Positions 1 to 7,301 of a DNA stretch of 29,777 bases are shown piece by piece (the stretch's first letter is position 1; every line of letters begins with the position of its first letter). The DNA is from JAURDE01 sp965365285 (GTDB lineage Bacteria; Bdellovibrionota; Bacteriovoracia; Bacteriovoracales; Bacteriovoracaceae): positions 1 through 29,777 of the forward strand of contig CBDUBC010000026.1 in assembly GCA_965365285.1 (NCBI GenBank). The letters run 5' to 3'. The position numbers and the translations under genes were made by a program. The notes below the pieces were generated by a model. It did not search any database. It was not told the DNA's origin and worked only from the letters and a program-made list of their open reading frames with translations.

Positions 1-1749
1 AGTAAATTTTGCATTTGGGTCTTTTTTCATATCCTGAAGATCTTTAATAAAAGCTCTTTTCCATCTTTCAGACATCTCTCTTTCAGATTGTACATTTGCA
101 TATAATAATCGCTGTCTATTAGAAGCTACTAAATCCTTCACTTGGAGGACACCCTTATTTTCCTCTACTCTTTTTTTCGCCTTACTAAAACGCTCCTGGA
201 CTTCATCATAGCTCATATAATGACCGCTATTAAATGTTCTTTTTAAAATTCCTCCTGCATATTCACCTTGTAAAATATTAATCATAGCTTTCTTACCAAA
301 AACGCCCTGTTCGTTGTAATTTACACTCATACTAGAGCCACCTACATAGCTATAAAACTTCTTTTTCTCTTTGTTATATTTATGGATTCTATATTTTTTC
401 TTAGCAAATGCTATGGGACTTCCAATATTGGAAAACCATCTTTTAATCTTATAACCCGTACCTAATTTAGCACTTTTAGGATCTTTTCCATCGGCAATGA
501 GTTTTTTCGTTTTAGCCTCTAGCTCTCTCTTATCCTCTATTTCCACTTGAACTGCGTGTTTTACTCTATCATACATTGAATCTTCGATACTGGTGACTAG
601 ACCCTCTACTGATTTATCAAGTACATCTTTACCTTTATAATTTTGATATAGAGATGTTGAGAGATTTGATTTTCCAACATTGATAAAATTTAGTGAACCA
701 TTTTCCATAAGGTCTTGAGCAGAGATTTGTAGTTTCTTTTTATGACTCTTATATGCCTGAACCGCGATATAAGTGGCCAAAATAGCCGCTGAAACTCCAA
801 CCATGATACCTGTTATAGCAAATGGTGAAACTCCTAGTATCGCGGCCATTTTCATGAGATCGGATGAAGCTGTACCAGCTACTCCTAATGCAATCCAGTT
901 AACAAGCTCTATACCATAACTAAATCCACCAGCAAAAATAAGTGAATATCCTAAAACAGGATTAGTCTTTCTTAACTTAATTCCACTAGCAATCAACAAG
1001 ATATTTGAGATAGACGTGAAAAGTACTCCTCCTATAAGCATTAATGATTTTGCTGCTGTAAAACCAACTGCTTCACCAGCCCCTGTAAGAGCTGGAGTCC
1101 AATGTCCACTAATCCAGCCCATAGCTCCATCAACTGTTTCAAATGGGTTTAATAGATTAATAAAACCGCTAAAAGAAGCTTCTCCCTTAAACAACTCTGT
1201 AAAGAAACGAGTAACCGTGTCATATTTGACGATAGTAATTTCAGCGCCGTTAGTAGCTCCCTCAGAAAAAAGCTTCCCAAAAGCAAGATGTCCCACTTCA
1301 TGTATTGTTGTGTTCACAAATGCATTTTGAAGATAATAAAGTCCAGCTGCAGCACCGGTAGCTGCTGGAAAGCTGAAGTCATTTTCATTTTCATGCTTTC
1401 TTGTGCTGTCTAAACAAATACTATCTAATCTAAGGATTCGATGAACTTCATCAGAAATAGATTTAAAGAGTTCTGATTTTGGAGGAAGCTTTTTAAAGGA
1501 GACAGGATCAGATTTTTTATAATCTGCTAATCTGAGCTCTAGGATACTTTTTAAAAACTTATTTTGTTTAGCTTTTCCACTTGGTGTACAAAATCTCTTA
1601 TACACGGCCTGAAATCGGGCCTCCAAAAAACCATTAACTTGTGACTCTGCAACAGGCTGAGCATTGAGAAAGCTAGGATTCGGAGCTATGTCTTGCCCAT
1701 AGAGGAATGAAGAATTAAAGAATAGGAGAACCGCAAGTAATTTATGCAT
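1..1749 (-). CDS. Membrane protein with HExxH zinc-protease-like motif (partial, 3' end beyond window)
   Basis: An open frame of 583 codons with no stop starts at ATG 1749 and runs off the left edge, so the C-terminus is missing. GAGG lies about 8 bases before the ATG. Residues 1-18 look like a signal peptide or first membrane segment. Residues 150-154 are HEVGH (bases 1288-1302), after a hydrophobic stretch of small residues. About 45 residues later comes N198-L-L-N-P followed by D207-G208, reminiscent of the NxxPxxxxDG second motif of M50 site-2 proteases. Further hydrophobic segments lie near 232-256, 266-292 and 303-330. The rest is a basic, probably soluble region with many Lys/Glu. Seen: the motifs and hydrophobic segments. 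Inferred: an intramembrane or membrane-bound metalloprotease. The His-to-Asp distance (57 residues) is short for M50, so a different fold is possible. A sigma70-like promoter precedes it. Confidence 0.75.
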   Translation of the reverse strand, partial: MHKLLAVLLFFNSSFLYGQDIAPNPSFLNAQPVAESQVNGFLEARFQAVYKRFCTPSGKAKQNKFLKSILELRLADYKKSDPVSFKKLPPKSELFKSISDEVHRILRLDSICLDSTRKHENENDFSFPAATGAAAGLYYLQNAFVNTTIHEVGHLAFGKLFSEGATNGAEITIVKYDTVTRFFTELFKGEASFSGFINLLNPFETVDGAMGWISGHWTPALTGAGEAVGFTAAKSLMLIGGVLFTSISNILLIASGIKLRKTNPVLGYSLIFAGGFSYGIELVNWIALGVAGTASSDLMKMAAILGVSPFAITGIMVGVSAAILATYIAVQAYKSHKKKLQISAQDLMENGSLNFINVGKSNLSTSLYQNYKGKDVLDKSVEGLVTSIEDSMYDRVKHAVQVEIEDKRELEAKTKKLIADGKDPKSAKLGTGYKIKRWFSNIGSPIAFAKKKYRIHKYNKEKKKFYSYVGGSSMSVNYNEQGVFGKKAMINILQGEYAGGILKRTFNSGHYMSYDEVQERFSKAKKRVEENKGVLQVKDLVASNRQRLLYANVQSEREMSERWKRAFIKDLQDMKKDPNAKFT

Positions 1750-1788
1750 AATGAACCTCAAGGCAGATTGGATTATCTTATTTACTTA

Positions 1789-1817
1789 ATAATAAACTCA
1801 GAACCAATGCATTGCAA
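1789..1817 (-). promoter_or_regulatory. Sigma70-like promoter for the HExxH membrane protein
   Basis: On the minus strand TTGCAA (1812-1817) and TATTAT (1789-1794) are separated by exactly 17 bases. The site lies in the 99-base gap between the diguanylate cyclase stop and the ATG at 1749. The -35 box sits in a small palindrome, CAATGCATTG. Confidence 0.4.
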
Positions 1818-1848
1818 CATTTTATAATTACTTATAGAGCGATTTTAT

Positions 1849-2871
1849 TTAAATTTTTGAATGGAATAAAGACTTTGCTAGACAAACTTTTCCTCGTCCC
1901 TCACTCTTTGCCTGATACATCATCTGATCGGCTAAGGCCATAACCTCTTCCTTAGTTCTAGCATCTTCAGGAAAACTTGCTATCCCAATCGATACACTCA
2001 ACCTAAACTTTTTTGATCTTTCAAAATCAAAACCACTGCCAAAAACTTTTTCTTTAACAGTTTTTAAAGCACGCTCTCCAATGAACTTTGCATTTTCGGT
2101 ATTGGCACCTCGGACAATGATAACAAACTCATCACCTCCATATCGGTAGAGATAATCTGTTTTTCTTAAAACTAGTTTAAGCACACGTGCCATATCAGAG
2201 AGAAGTTTGGTACCAATGAGGTGTCCATGACCGTCGTTAACCCTTTTAAAATGATCAATATCAACAAAAAGAATTGAAAATATCTCTCCTGTCTTATTAT
2301 ATCTTTGAATGGCTTCTTCAACGTCTTTATTAAGTCTTCTTGAATTAAAAAGACCTGTAACATCGTCTACATCCACTAGAGCATTTTCTTCTTTTAGTTT
2401 TTTTAAATTAAGAATTTCTTTTAATGAGTTTTTACAAAAATCGACAAGATAAGTGATTTGCTCTTGTGGTATTTCATTAAAATGATCTGCCGTGAATATA
2501 AAAATAAATTTTTGAAGATCATTCTCACCGCCATATAAGGCCGTGAAATAGGTTGAATTAATTTCAAGCTGAAGAATAGAGGAGGATTCAATTTCTGAAT
2601 CCTGAACATGCTCCAAAAACTCCATTGCATCGGCTTCTCTAATCCCGAACTCTTTAAACGGCTTATTCAATATATTTCTAAAGCTATATTTAATATCAGA
2701 TTGTGGCCCATTTTTATTTTTTAAAGTGGAAAAAGCGAAGACCTCACCTGTCCCCCACTTTTCCTTCAAAAATGTAGCTAGCTTATTAATGAGATCAAGA
2801 GGATCTTCCTTCAAACGGTAATTTGCCATAAATTGAAGTAGTTCTCTTGTATTCTTGTCCATAATATTCAA
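1849..2871 (-). CDS. Diguanylate cyclase (GGDEF domain)
   Basis: Makes cyclic di-GMP from two GTP; probably cytoplasmic, since no signal or membrane segment is visible. The 340-residue protein has an N-terminal ~160-residue region that could be a GAF-like sensor (not confirmed), a short Lys/Glu linker, then a full GGDEF domain from about residue 168. It has the DxxTGLxNRR-like opening (DVTGLFNSRR), the metal-binding FVDIDHFKRVND segment, and GGDEF at 245-249. The RxxD inhibitory site (R236-K-T-D239) sits five residues before GGDEF, so product inhibition is expected. The TTG start at 2871 overlaps the upstream stop by 4 bases (TTGA), suggesting translational coupling. An ATG at 2862 is an alternative, and neither has a clear ribosome site. 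Co-transcribed with the acidic coiled-coil protein upstream. Confidence 0.93.
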   Translation of the reverse strand: MNIMDKNTRELLQFMANYRLKEDPLDLINKLATFLKEKWGTGEVFAFSTLKNKNGPQSDIKYSFRNILNKPFKEFGIREADAMEFLEHVQDSEIESSSILQLEINSTYFTALYGGENDLQKFIFIFTADHFNEIPQEQITYLVDFCKNSLKEILNLKKLKEENALVDVDDVTGLFNSRRLNKDVEEAIQRYNKTGEIFSILFVDIDHFKRVNDGHGHLIGTKLLSDMARVLKLVLRKTDYLYRYGGDEFVIIVRGANTENAKFIGERALKTVKEKVFGSGFDFERSKKFRLSVSIGIASFPEDARTKEEVMALADQMMYQAKSEGRGKVCLAKSLFHSKI

Positions 2872-4361
2872 AGCTTTTTGATCTCATCTAAAATATCTTT
2901 ATCAAGACCAAGATCCTCTTCAAGAAGTTTAATGGAGCCCCTGAGAGTTTTCATCATTTTTTCTAATTTTTCTTCGAGCTCTACTTTTTCTCTTTTATGT
3001 TGCTGCTCACGAATGTCAGAGTTTTCCATATTAAATTGAAGGACATCTATTTTTCTCTTAAGGTTAAGAATCACTTCATCTCTTGAATTTACCTGATTTT
3101 CTGTATCCATTTGAGAAAGCTCCAATTGATTTTCGAGTTCTTTCTCTCGTCGCTTCACTTTACTGACTTCTTCGTTATAGCGAATATTCATTTGTTCGAA
3201 CTCTTTTTTCAAGCTTTTATATTTTTGCTCAAAAACTGCGGCCCGATCCTCGCTACTTCGAAGCTGGTATTGAGCTTCTTCGACCTCTTCTTGTCTTTTT
3301 CTTTTTAGAATCTCAACTTCAATTCGCAATTCATCAATTGAGGCTTGTTGACTAAGATTTTCTTGTTCTAGAATTCTTTTTTCTGTTTTATTTTCTGCTA
3401 TTTCTTGAAGGTAACCTTCTCTTTCTTCTTTTAAACTTCTAATCAGTCCTTGAAGTCTAAGTAGCTCGTTTTGATCAATAGCACCAAGGTTTTGGCCTGG
3501 AAACGGTGGTGGAGCAGCATTTACGGTAGGAGCTGGTTCTGTAACAGGCTCTTGTTTCGGTACGACAGGCTCCGGTGCTTCAACCTCCATCGTTGGGGTT
3601 ACCTCAACAGGAGTATCCTCAATATAAGGTGGTTCTGGTAGATCAAGTCCAGAGATATCAATATCCCCTGTGCTTTCTGAGGTTGCCTTTGTAGAAATTT
3701 CGTTTCCAGAAATTTCCATATCATCATCTGTAGGAGCTCCAGGAATATTTAAGAGATCATCATCATTAAAATCGGAGGCCGAGTCTGGGCTAACTTCAGC
3801 AATCGTTTCTTCAACAGGGACTTCCTCTTCTGGTGCTGCAACGACCTCTTCAGCATCTGTGACTGTTGCCGTCTCATCACCAAGTTCTAGATCACCAAAC
3901 TCAACGGCGGCTTCTTCAGTACTTTCCTCTGGAGTATCATCTCCAAGTTCAAGGTCGCCAACAGAAGAGTCATCACCGAGTTCTAGATCTCCAGGAGAAT
4001 CATCGCCAAGTTCTAGATCTCCAGGAGAATCATCGCCAAGCTCAAGGTCGCCAACAGAAGAGTCATCACCGAGTTCTAAATCACCTGCACTATCGGAGTC
4101 TCCAATTTCAAGATCGCCTGGAGTATCGTCACCTAATTCAAGCTCTCCAACAGCAGGTTCTTCCGCTGAGCTTTCTGAAGCTGCAGGTTCTTCATCATCG
4201 CCAAGCTTAAAGGACAGACCATCAGACTCTTCAGTAGGATCAAATTGAACCCCTCCTTTATCTGAATCAGCTGGTTTTTCTTCCTCTTTTTCAGATGTTT
4301 CACCTACACCATCAGGTAGATTAAATTCTAGGCCAAAATCATCATCTTTTTCATCTGACAT
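2868..4361 (-). CDS. Acidic-repeat coiled-coil protein, function unknown
   Basis: A 497-residue protein I cannot assign to a named family. The ATG at 4361 is chosen because GAGGG lies 7 bases upstream; a GTG at 4409 would add 16 residues without a ribosome site. Three parts are visible: a very acidic N-terminal half (residues 1-230) with about seven copies of a G-D-L-E-L-G-D-D motif at roughly 72-164; a Pro/Glu/Val-rich linker (about 230-290); and a long Glu/Lys/Arg/Gln-rich coiled coil (about 300-480). No signal peptide or membrane segment is seen. Such acidic repeat plus coiled-coil proteins often act as scaffolds or polar organisers; that is inference. Its coupling to the GGDEF gene suggests it may localise or regulate c-di-GMP production. 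Confidence 0.85.
   Translation of the reverse strand: MSDEKDDDFGLEFNLPDGVGETSEKEEEKPADSDKGGVQFDPTEESDGLSFKLGDDEEPAASESSAEEPAVGELELGDDTPGDLEIGDSDSAGDLELGDDSSVGDLELGDDSPGDLELGDDSPGDLELGDDSSVGDLELGDDTPEESTEEAAVEFGDLELGDETATVTDAEEVVAAPEEEVPVEETIAEVSPDSASDFNDDDLLNIPGAPTDDDMEISGNEISTKATSESTGDIDISGLDLPEPPYIEDTPVEVTPTMEVEAPEPVVPKQEPVTEPAPTVNAAPPPFPGQNLGAIDQNELLRLQGLIRSLKEEREGYLQEIAENKTEKRILEQENLSQQASIDELRIEVEILKRKRQEEVEEAQYQLRSSEDRAAVFEQKYKSLKKEFEQMNIRYNEEVSKVKRREKELENQLELSQMDTENQVNSRDEVILNLKRKIDVLQFNMENSDIREQQHKREKVELEEKLEKMMKTLRGSIKLLEEDLGLDKDILDEIKKL
3870..4148 (-). repeat. Tandem repeat encoding the GDLELGDD-type acidic motifs
   Basis: Inside the acidic coiled-coil gene. Two perfect 30-base copies sit at 3981-4010 and 4011-4040, and a second identical block of about 30 bases occurs near 3954-3985 and 4046-4077, flanking them. 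Unit lengths are multiples of three, so copy-number change would keep the frame. Confidence 0.85.
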
Positions 4362-4440
4362 ACTCAATCCCTCAGCGTTAAGATCTGCTTCTTTTGATGG
4401 ATGCACCACTCAAAATTCAGCTTACTTTACTAATGCTGCA

Positions 4441-4511
4441 TTTAGGTTCTTATCGGTAGGTAAATACAGCGCAATAAATAAAAATTTGTTTACCCATCAA
4501 GGGCACCTAAA
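4441..4511. other. Divergent intergenic region with a 7-bp inverted repeat
   Basis: The 271 bases between the start of the acidic protein (4361) and the L,D-transpeptidase (4633) form the longest gap in the window. TTTAGGT (4441-4447) and ACCTAAA (4505-4511) are perfect inverted repeats about 57 bases apart. No promoter pair stood out clearly on either strand, although both flanking genes must start here. Confidence 0.3.
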
Positions 4512-4632
4512 CATTTATTATTAGGTTACTTTATGATATCACATGTCAGGAAAGGATCAATCTTGCCTTATCTATTATAAGAAGTTGATAAAGCCGATTC
4601 TGTCATAATAAAATGGAAGAAAGGTGATAATT

Positions 4633-5691
4633 ATGCGAACAATTTTGACTGTTTTGATCGGTTTTATGTTTTCTCTAAACTCCCACGCGAGCTTGAATAA
4701 AGTGCTGCCACTAGAGGATACAAACGTAATTCCCAGACCCTTTGTTCATCTTGATAACTTCTTCAGTCATCATGTGATCGTTGCCGAAAAACTTACACAT
4801 CGTCTTTTTCTTTACAAGAACAACAACGGACTTCCTAAACTTGTTAAAACCTATCAAATGGCAACGGGAAAAAAGCCAGGAAATAAAGCCTATCAAGGGG
4901 ATCACCGAACTCCTGAAGGGATCTACCAATTCTTAAGTTTTCTCAGTCATCAAGACCTTATTAAAAGACATGGTAAGGCAGGAGAAATTTACGGAATTGG
5001 CGCTTTTGTTATGAACTATCCAAATCCTGTTGATAATCAAAAAGGAAGAGAGGGTGGCGGAATTTGGCTTCACTCTACCAATGATGAAACGAGAATTGAA
5101 AAGGGTCTTGATTCCAGAGGTTGTATTGTAGCTGCCAATAAAGACCTTATCGAAATCTCGAACTATATTGAGCTTAATAAAACTCCTATTATCGTTGTCG
5201 ATCAGCTCAATCTCATCTCTGAGTCTACTTGGCAAACCAACAAGAAAAACTTAATGGCCACGATTGAGGGTTGGATTAATTCCTGGAAAAATGAAAACCT
5301 TCAAAACTACCTTTCTTTTTATTCAAGAAACGAATTTAAAGATAAGTTTAGAAAAAACTTTGCAGGTCTAGCTGAGCACAAAAAAAGAGTTTTTGCTCTT
5401 CCCGGCCGACCTGAAATTGATATTAAGAACCTCACCATTCTCGAAACCAAGGAATATGTAGTTGCAAAGTTTAGACAATATTATCGATCTGATGCTATTA
5501 ATGATGTCGGGCTAAAAACCCTTTATCTAAAAAAAGATGAGCACTATCAGTGGAAAATTGTAACTGAACTTTGGTCTAGAGCATCAGAGGATGAAGCGAC
5601 TGAAGATGTCGCTGTTTTTAACCCTTCTTCAAGATTTTTTGGAAATGCCTCTTCCTTTCCTCTACAGGAATCTGTTAAAACTAATAACTAG
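4633..5691 (+). CDS. L,D-transpeptidase (YkuD family) with C-terminal NTF2-like region
   Basis: Exported enzyme expected to cross-link peptidoglycan (3-3 links) or attach or exchange residues on stem peptides in the periplasm. The ATG at 4633 is preferred over a GTG at 4624 because AAGGTG lies 7 bases upstream. Residues 1-19 form a signal peptide ending NSHAS. The catalytic domain spans about 46-190: the substrate-side His is H147 in IWLHSTN, and the nucleophile Cys164 sits in S161-R-G-C, matching the YkuD HX13-17SxGC pattern. The last ~150 residues (from about 205) resemble the SnoaL/NTF2-like extensions seen on many proteobacterial ErfK-type proteins. First gene of a tight three-gene operon with a TM coiled-coil protein and a bactofilin. 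In Bdellovibrio, enzymes of this class remodel predator and prey walls; such a role here is possible, not shown. Confidence 0.92.
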   Translation: MRTILTVLIGFMFSLNSHASLNKVLPLEDTNVIPRPFVHLDNFFSHHVIVAEKLTHRLFLYKNNNGLPKLVKTYQMATGKKPGNKAYQGDHRTPEGIYQFLSFLSHQDLIKRHGKAGEIYGIGAFVMNYPNPVDNQKGREGGGIWLHSTNDETRIEKGLDSRGCIVAANKDLIEISNYIELNKTPIIVVDQLNLISESTWQTNKKNLMATIEGWINSWKNENLQNYLSFYSRNEFKDKFRKNFAGLAEHKKRVFALPGRPEIDIKNLTILETKEYVVAKFRQYYRSDAINDVGLKTLYLKKDEHYQWKIVTELWSRASEDEATEDVAVFNPSSRFFGNASSFPLQESVKTNN

Positions 5692-5693
5692 TT

Positions 5694-6425
5694 ATGATCA
5701 AAACAGAGAATATTAAAAAAGGTAAGATCTCACTCATTTTCTTCGAGGGTCCTCGGTCCCCGCGTTATTTTGAGATCAATAAAAAACATCTTAAGTTTTT
5801 ATTTGTAGGTCTTCCGATCATTTGCCTGGTGATCATCGCCATTCTATTGGTTGGAATTCTTTATTTTAATCAAATTAAGGCCTCCATTCTAAGTAAGGAG
5901 CCTCTTGTGATCAAAGAGCTTAGAGTGCAAAACAAAGAGCTTGCTGATAAAAACGTTGAGATCGCAGAATTCAATAAGATTCTCCAAAATAAATTAAGTT
6001 CTGGGGAAATTAAGCCACTGACTTCCTTGAGTTACTTTTATCCTATTTCAGGACAGCAGGATCTTACCCACACCCCTTTGATCTCTATTGAAAATTATAA
6101 CTATCAATATGAGGGATCGACCCTTTCAATTTCCTACTCTTTGGAAAACCTTAGTAAGCAAGGTCTTAAACAAGCTGGATATATTTTTACTTTTCTTAAA
6201 ACAGAAAGTGGGATTATGATTCATCCTCAAAGTGCACTACCCGAAGATGAATTTCAGCTTAAATATAATCGCGGTGAATACTTTTCCTTCTCTCGATTTA
6301 GACCCGTAACTGCGAACTTTAATCTAAACCAAAAGATCGATAATTTTCTTGTTAAGGTTCTCGTTTTCTCACGAACTGGAGATCTCGTTCTTAAAAAGAT
6401 GTTCTTAAAAGAGGTTAATAAATAG
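5694..6425 (+). CDS. Single-pass membrane protein with coiled coil, bactofilin partner candidate
   Basis: A 243-residue protein with no family I can name firmly. It begins 2 bases after the L,D-transpeptidase stop, and its own stop is directly followed by the bactofilin ATG. A basic cytoplasmic N-terminus (about 32 residues, containing FFEGPRSPRYFEI) precedes one strongly hydrophobic membrane segment at about 33-58, a short coiled coil (about 62-100), and a periplasmic region rich in beta-type sequence. The N-terminal layout resembles that of membrane-anchored M23 (LytM) endopeptidases often found beside bactofilins, but no HxxxD or HxH zinc motif is visible. It may therefore be a non-enzymatic relative. 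Inferred role: link between the cytoplasmic bactofilin polymer and the wall enzyme. Confidence 0.85.
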   Translation: MIKTENIKKGKISLIFFEGPRSPRYFEINKKHLKFLFVGLPIICLVIIAILLVGILYFNQIKASILSKEPLVIKELRVQNKELADKNVEIAEFNKILQNKLSSGEIKPLTSLSYFYPISGQQDLTHTPLISIENYNYQYEGSTLSISYSLENLSKQGLKQAGYIFTFLKTESGIMIHPQSALPEDEFQLKYNRGEYFSFSRFRPVTANFNLNQKIDNFLVKVLVFSRTGDLVLKKMFLKEVNK

Positions 6426-6767
6426 ATGGATCCCCAGTTTACTGATCAAAACTTCTCGTTCCTTGGTAAAGGCTCAACCATGATGGGCAAATTTAAACTT
6501 CAAGGGCCTACTCACCTTTACTCGGCCATTGAGGGAGAAGTTCATATGGGAGATGACTCACATCTGACTATTGGAAGAGATGGGAAAGTTAAAGGTAAAA
6601 TCAGTTGCCTCAACCTCGATATTCACGGTTCTTTTGAAGGAATTATTGAATCTAAGGGTAAAGTAACTATTTTTCCATCGGCCCAAGTTTCAGGACAAAT
6701 TGTCGCTAAAGAGTTTAAGATTCACTCTGGAGCCTCTATCAATTTTGAAGGTCACACACTTCAATAA
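6426..6767 (+). CDS. Bactofilin (polymer-forming cytoskeletal protein)
   Basis: A 113-residue protein with the bactofilin beta-helix repeat pattern: alternating hydrophobic residues with regularly spaced Gly (GEVHMGDDSHLTIG, GKVKGKISCLNLDIHGSFEG and GKVTIFPSAQVSGQIVAKEF segments). The family forms nucleotide-free cytoplasmic filaments at the inner membrane that position cell-wall enzymes. Length is at the short end of the family, with almost no N- or C-terminal tail. The ATG immediately follows the previous stop (TAG-ATG), so translation is probably coupled. Its 3' end overlaps the convergent DUF1543 gene by 7 bases. Confidence 0.93.
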   Translation: MDPQFTDQNFSFLGKGSTMMGKFKLQGPTHLYSAIEGEVHMGDDSHLTIGRDGKVKGKISCLNLDIHGSFEGIIESKGKVTIFPSAQVSGQIVAKEFKIHSGASINFEGHTLQ

Positions 6768-7300
6768 TCTTTTGGAATTCTTTGCCAGCCATTTTTAATT
6801 TCACGGCCCTTCGCCTTTGGGTCTGGTAGGATAGAAATTCGATAGTTTTCAACGAGATTTACTTCAATACAATCATCTATATCGAATAGATCATCTTTAT
6901 GGACTTCAATATTGGTTCCTCGAAGTTTTTCGAGCGCCTGAATTTTTGCCTGATTGGAGTCCTTTGCAATCTCGAAGCAAAACTCATGATACTCTCCAAA
7001 ATGATTTTTTTTATAAAAGCCAACATTGACGAGAAATAGTTTTAAAGAAGAGCCATTCTCTTTTTGATTAAGCTCAATACGATAACCATCCCAGCAATCC
7101 AGGACAATCCAACTATCTATATGCATAGACTTCGCTGGTCCTGGCCAACTCTTTTGAATACGAGGGAGAATCTCCTGATAACTTTGTCCAACATGAAATT
7201 GAACATCATGGGTTTCAATATGAAGCCCTGAAACACGGCCGCCTACGTAAAAGGCCATCAATTTAGGTTTATCAAATTCAAATTTTTCTATATAGCTCAA
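6761..7300 (-). CDS. DUF1543-like protein
   Basis: A 179-residue protein that appears to match the DUF1543 pattern: near residue 17 a Y-V-G-G-R segment followed by HIETHDVQFHVG, then MHIDSW and DGYRIEL; the second half repeats the theme less clearly. The function of this family is not known to me. Start is TTG at 7300, one base after the M16 stop, with AAAGG about 10 bases upstream; an internal ATG at 7258 would cut into the conserved segment. It is the last gene of the minus-strand operon with the two M16 peptidase genes. No signal peptide is seen, so it is probably cytoplasmic. Confidence 0.75.
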   Translation of the reverse strand: MSYIEKFEFDKPKLMAFYVGGRVSGLHIETHDVQFHVGQSYQEILPRIQKSWPGPAKSMHIDSWIVLDCWDGYRIELNQKENGSSLKLFLVNVGFYKKNHFGEYHEFCFEIAKDSNQAKIQALEKLRGTNIEVHKDDLFDIDDCIEVNLVENYRISILPDPKAKGREIKNGWQRIPKDY

Positions 7301-7301
7301 A

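Noticed and set aside
1016..1330. Plus-strand 104-aa frame
   Set aside because: Antisense to the HExxH membrane protein, which has a signal peptide, ribosome site and 583 open codons.
3870..4148. CRISPR-like array
   Set aside because: Repeats are contiguous, in frame and coding for acidic residues, with no spacers.
3670..4248. Plus-strand 192-aa Ser/Pro-rich frame
   Set aside because: It is the antisense of the acidic repeat region; its Ser-Pro-Ser repeats mirror the GDLELGDD codons and no ribosome site is present.
4586..4612. Promoter for the L,D-transpeptidase at TTGATA ... CATAAT
   Set aside because: Spacing is about 13 bases, too short for sigma70, and the start point would fall on the ribosome site.
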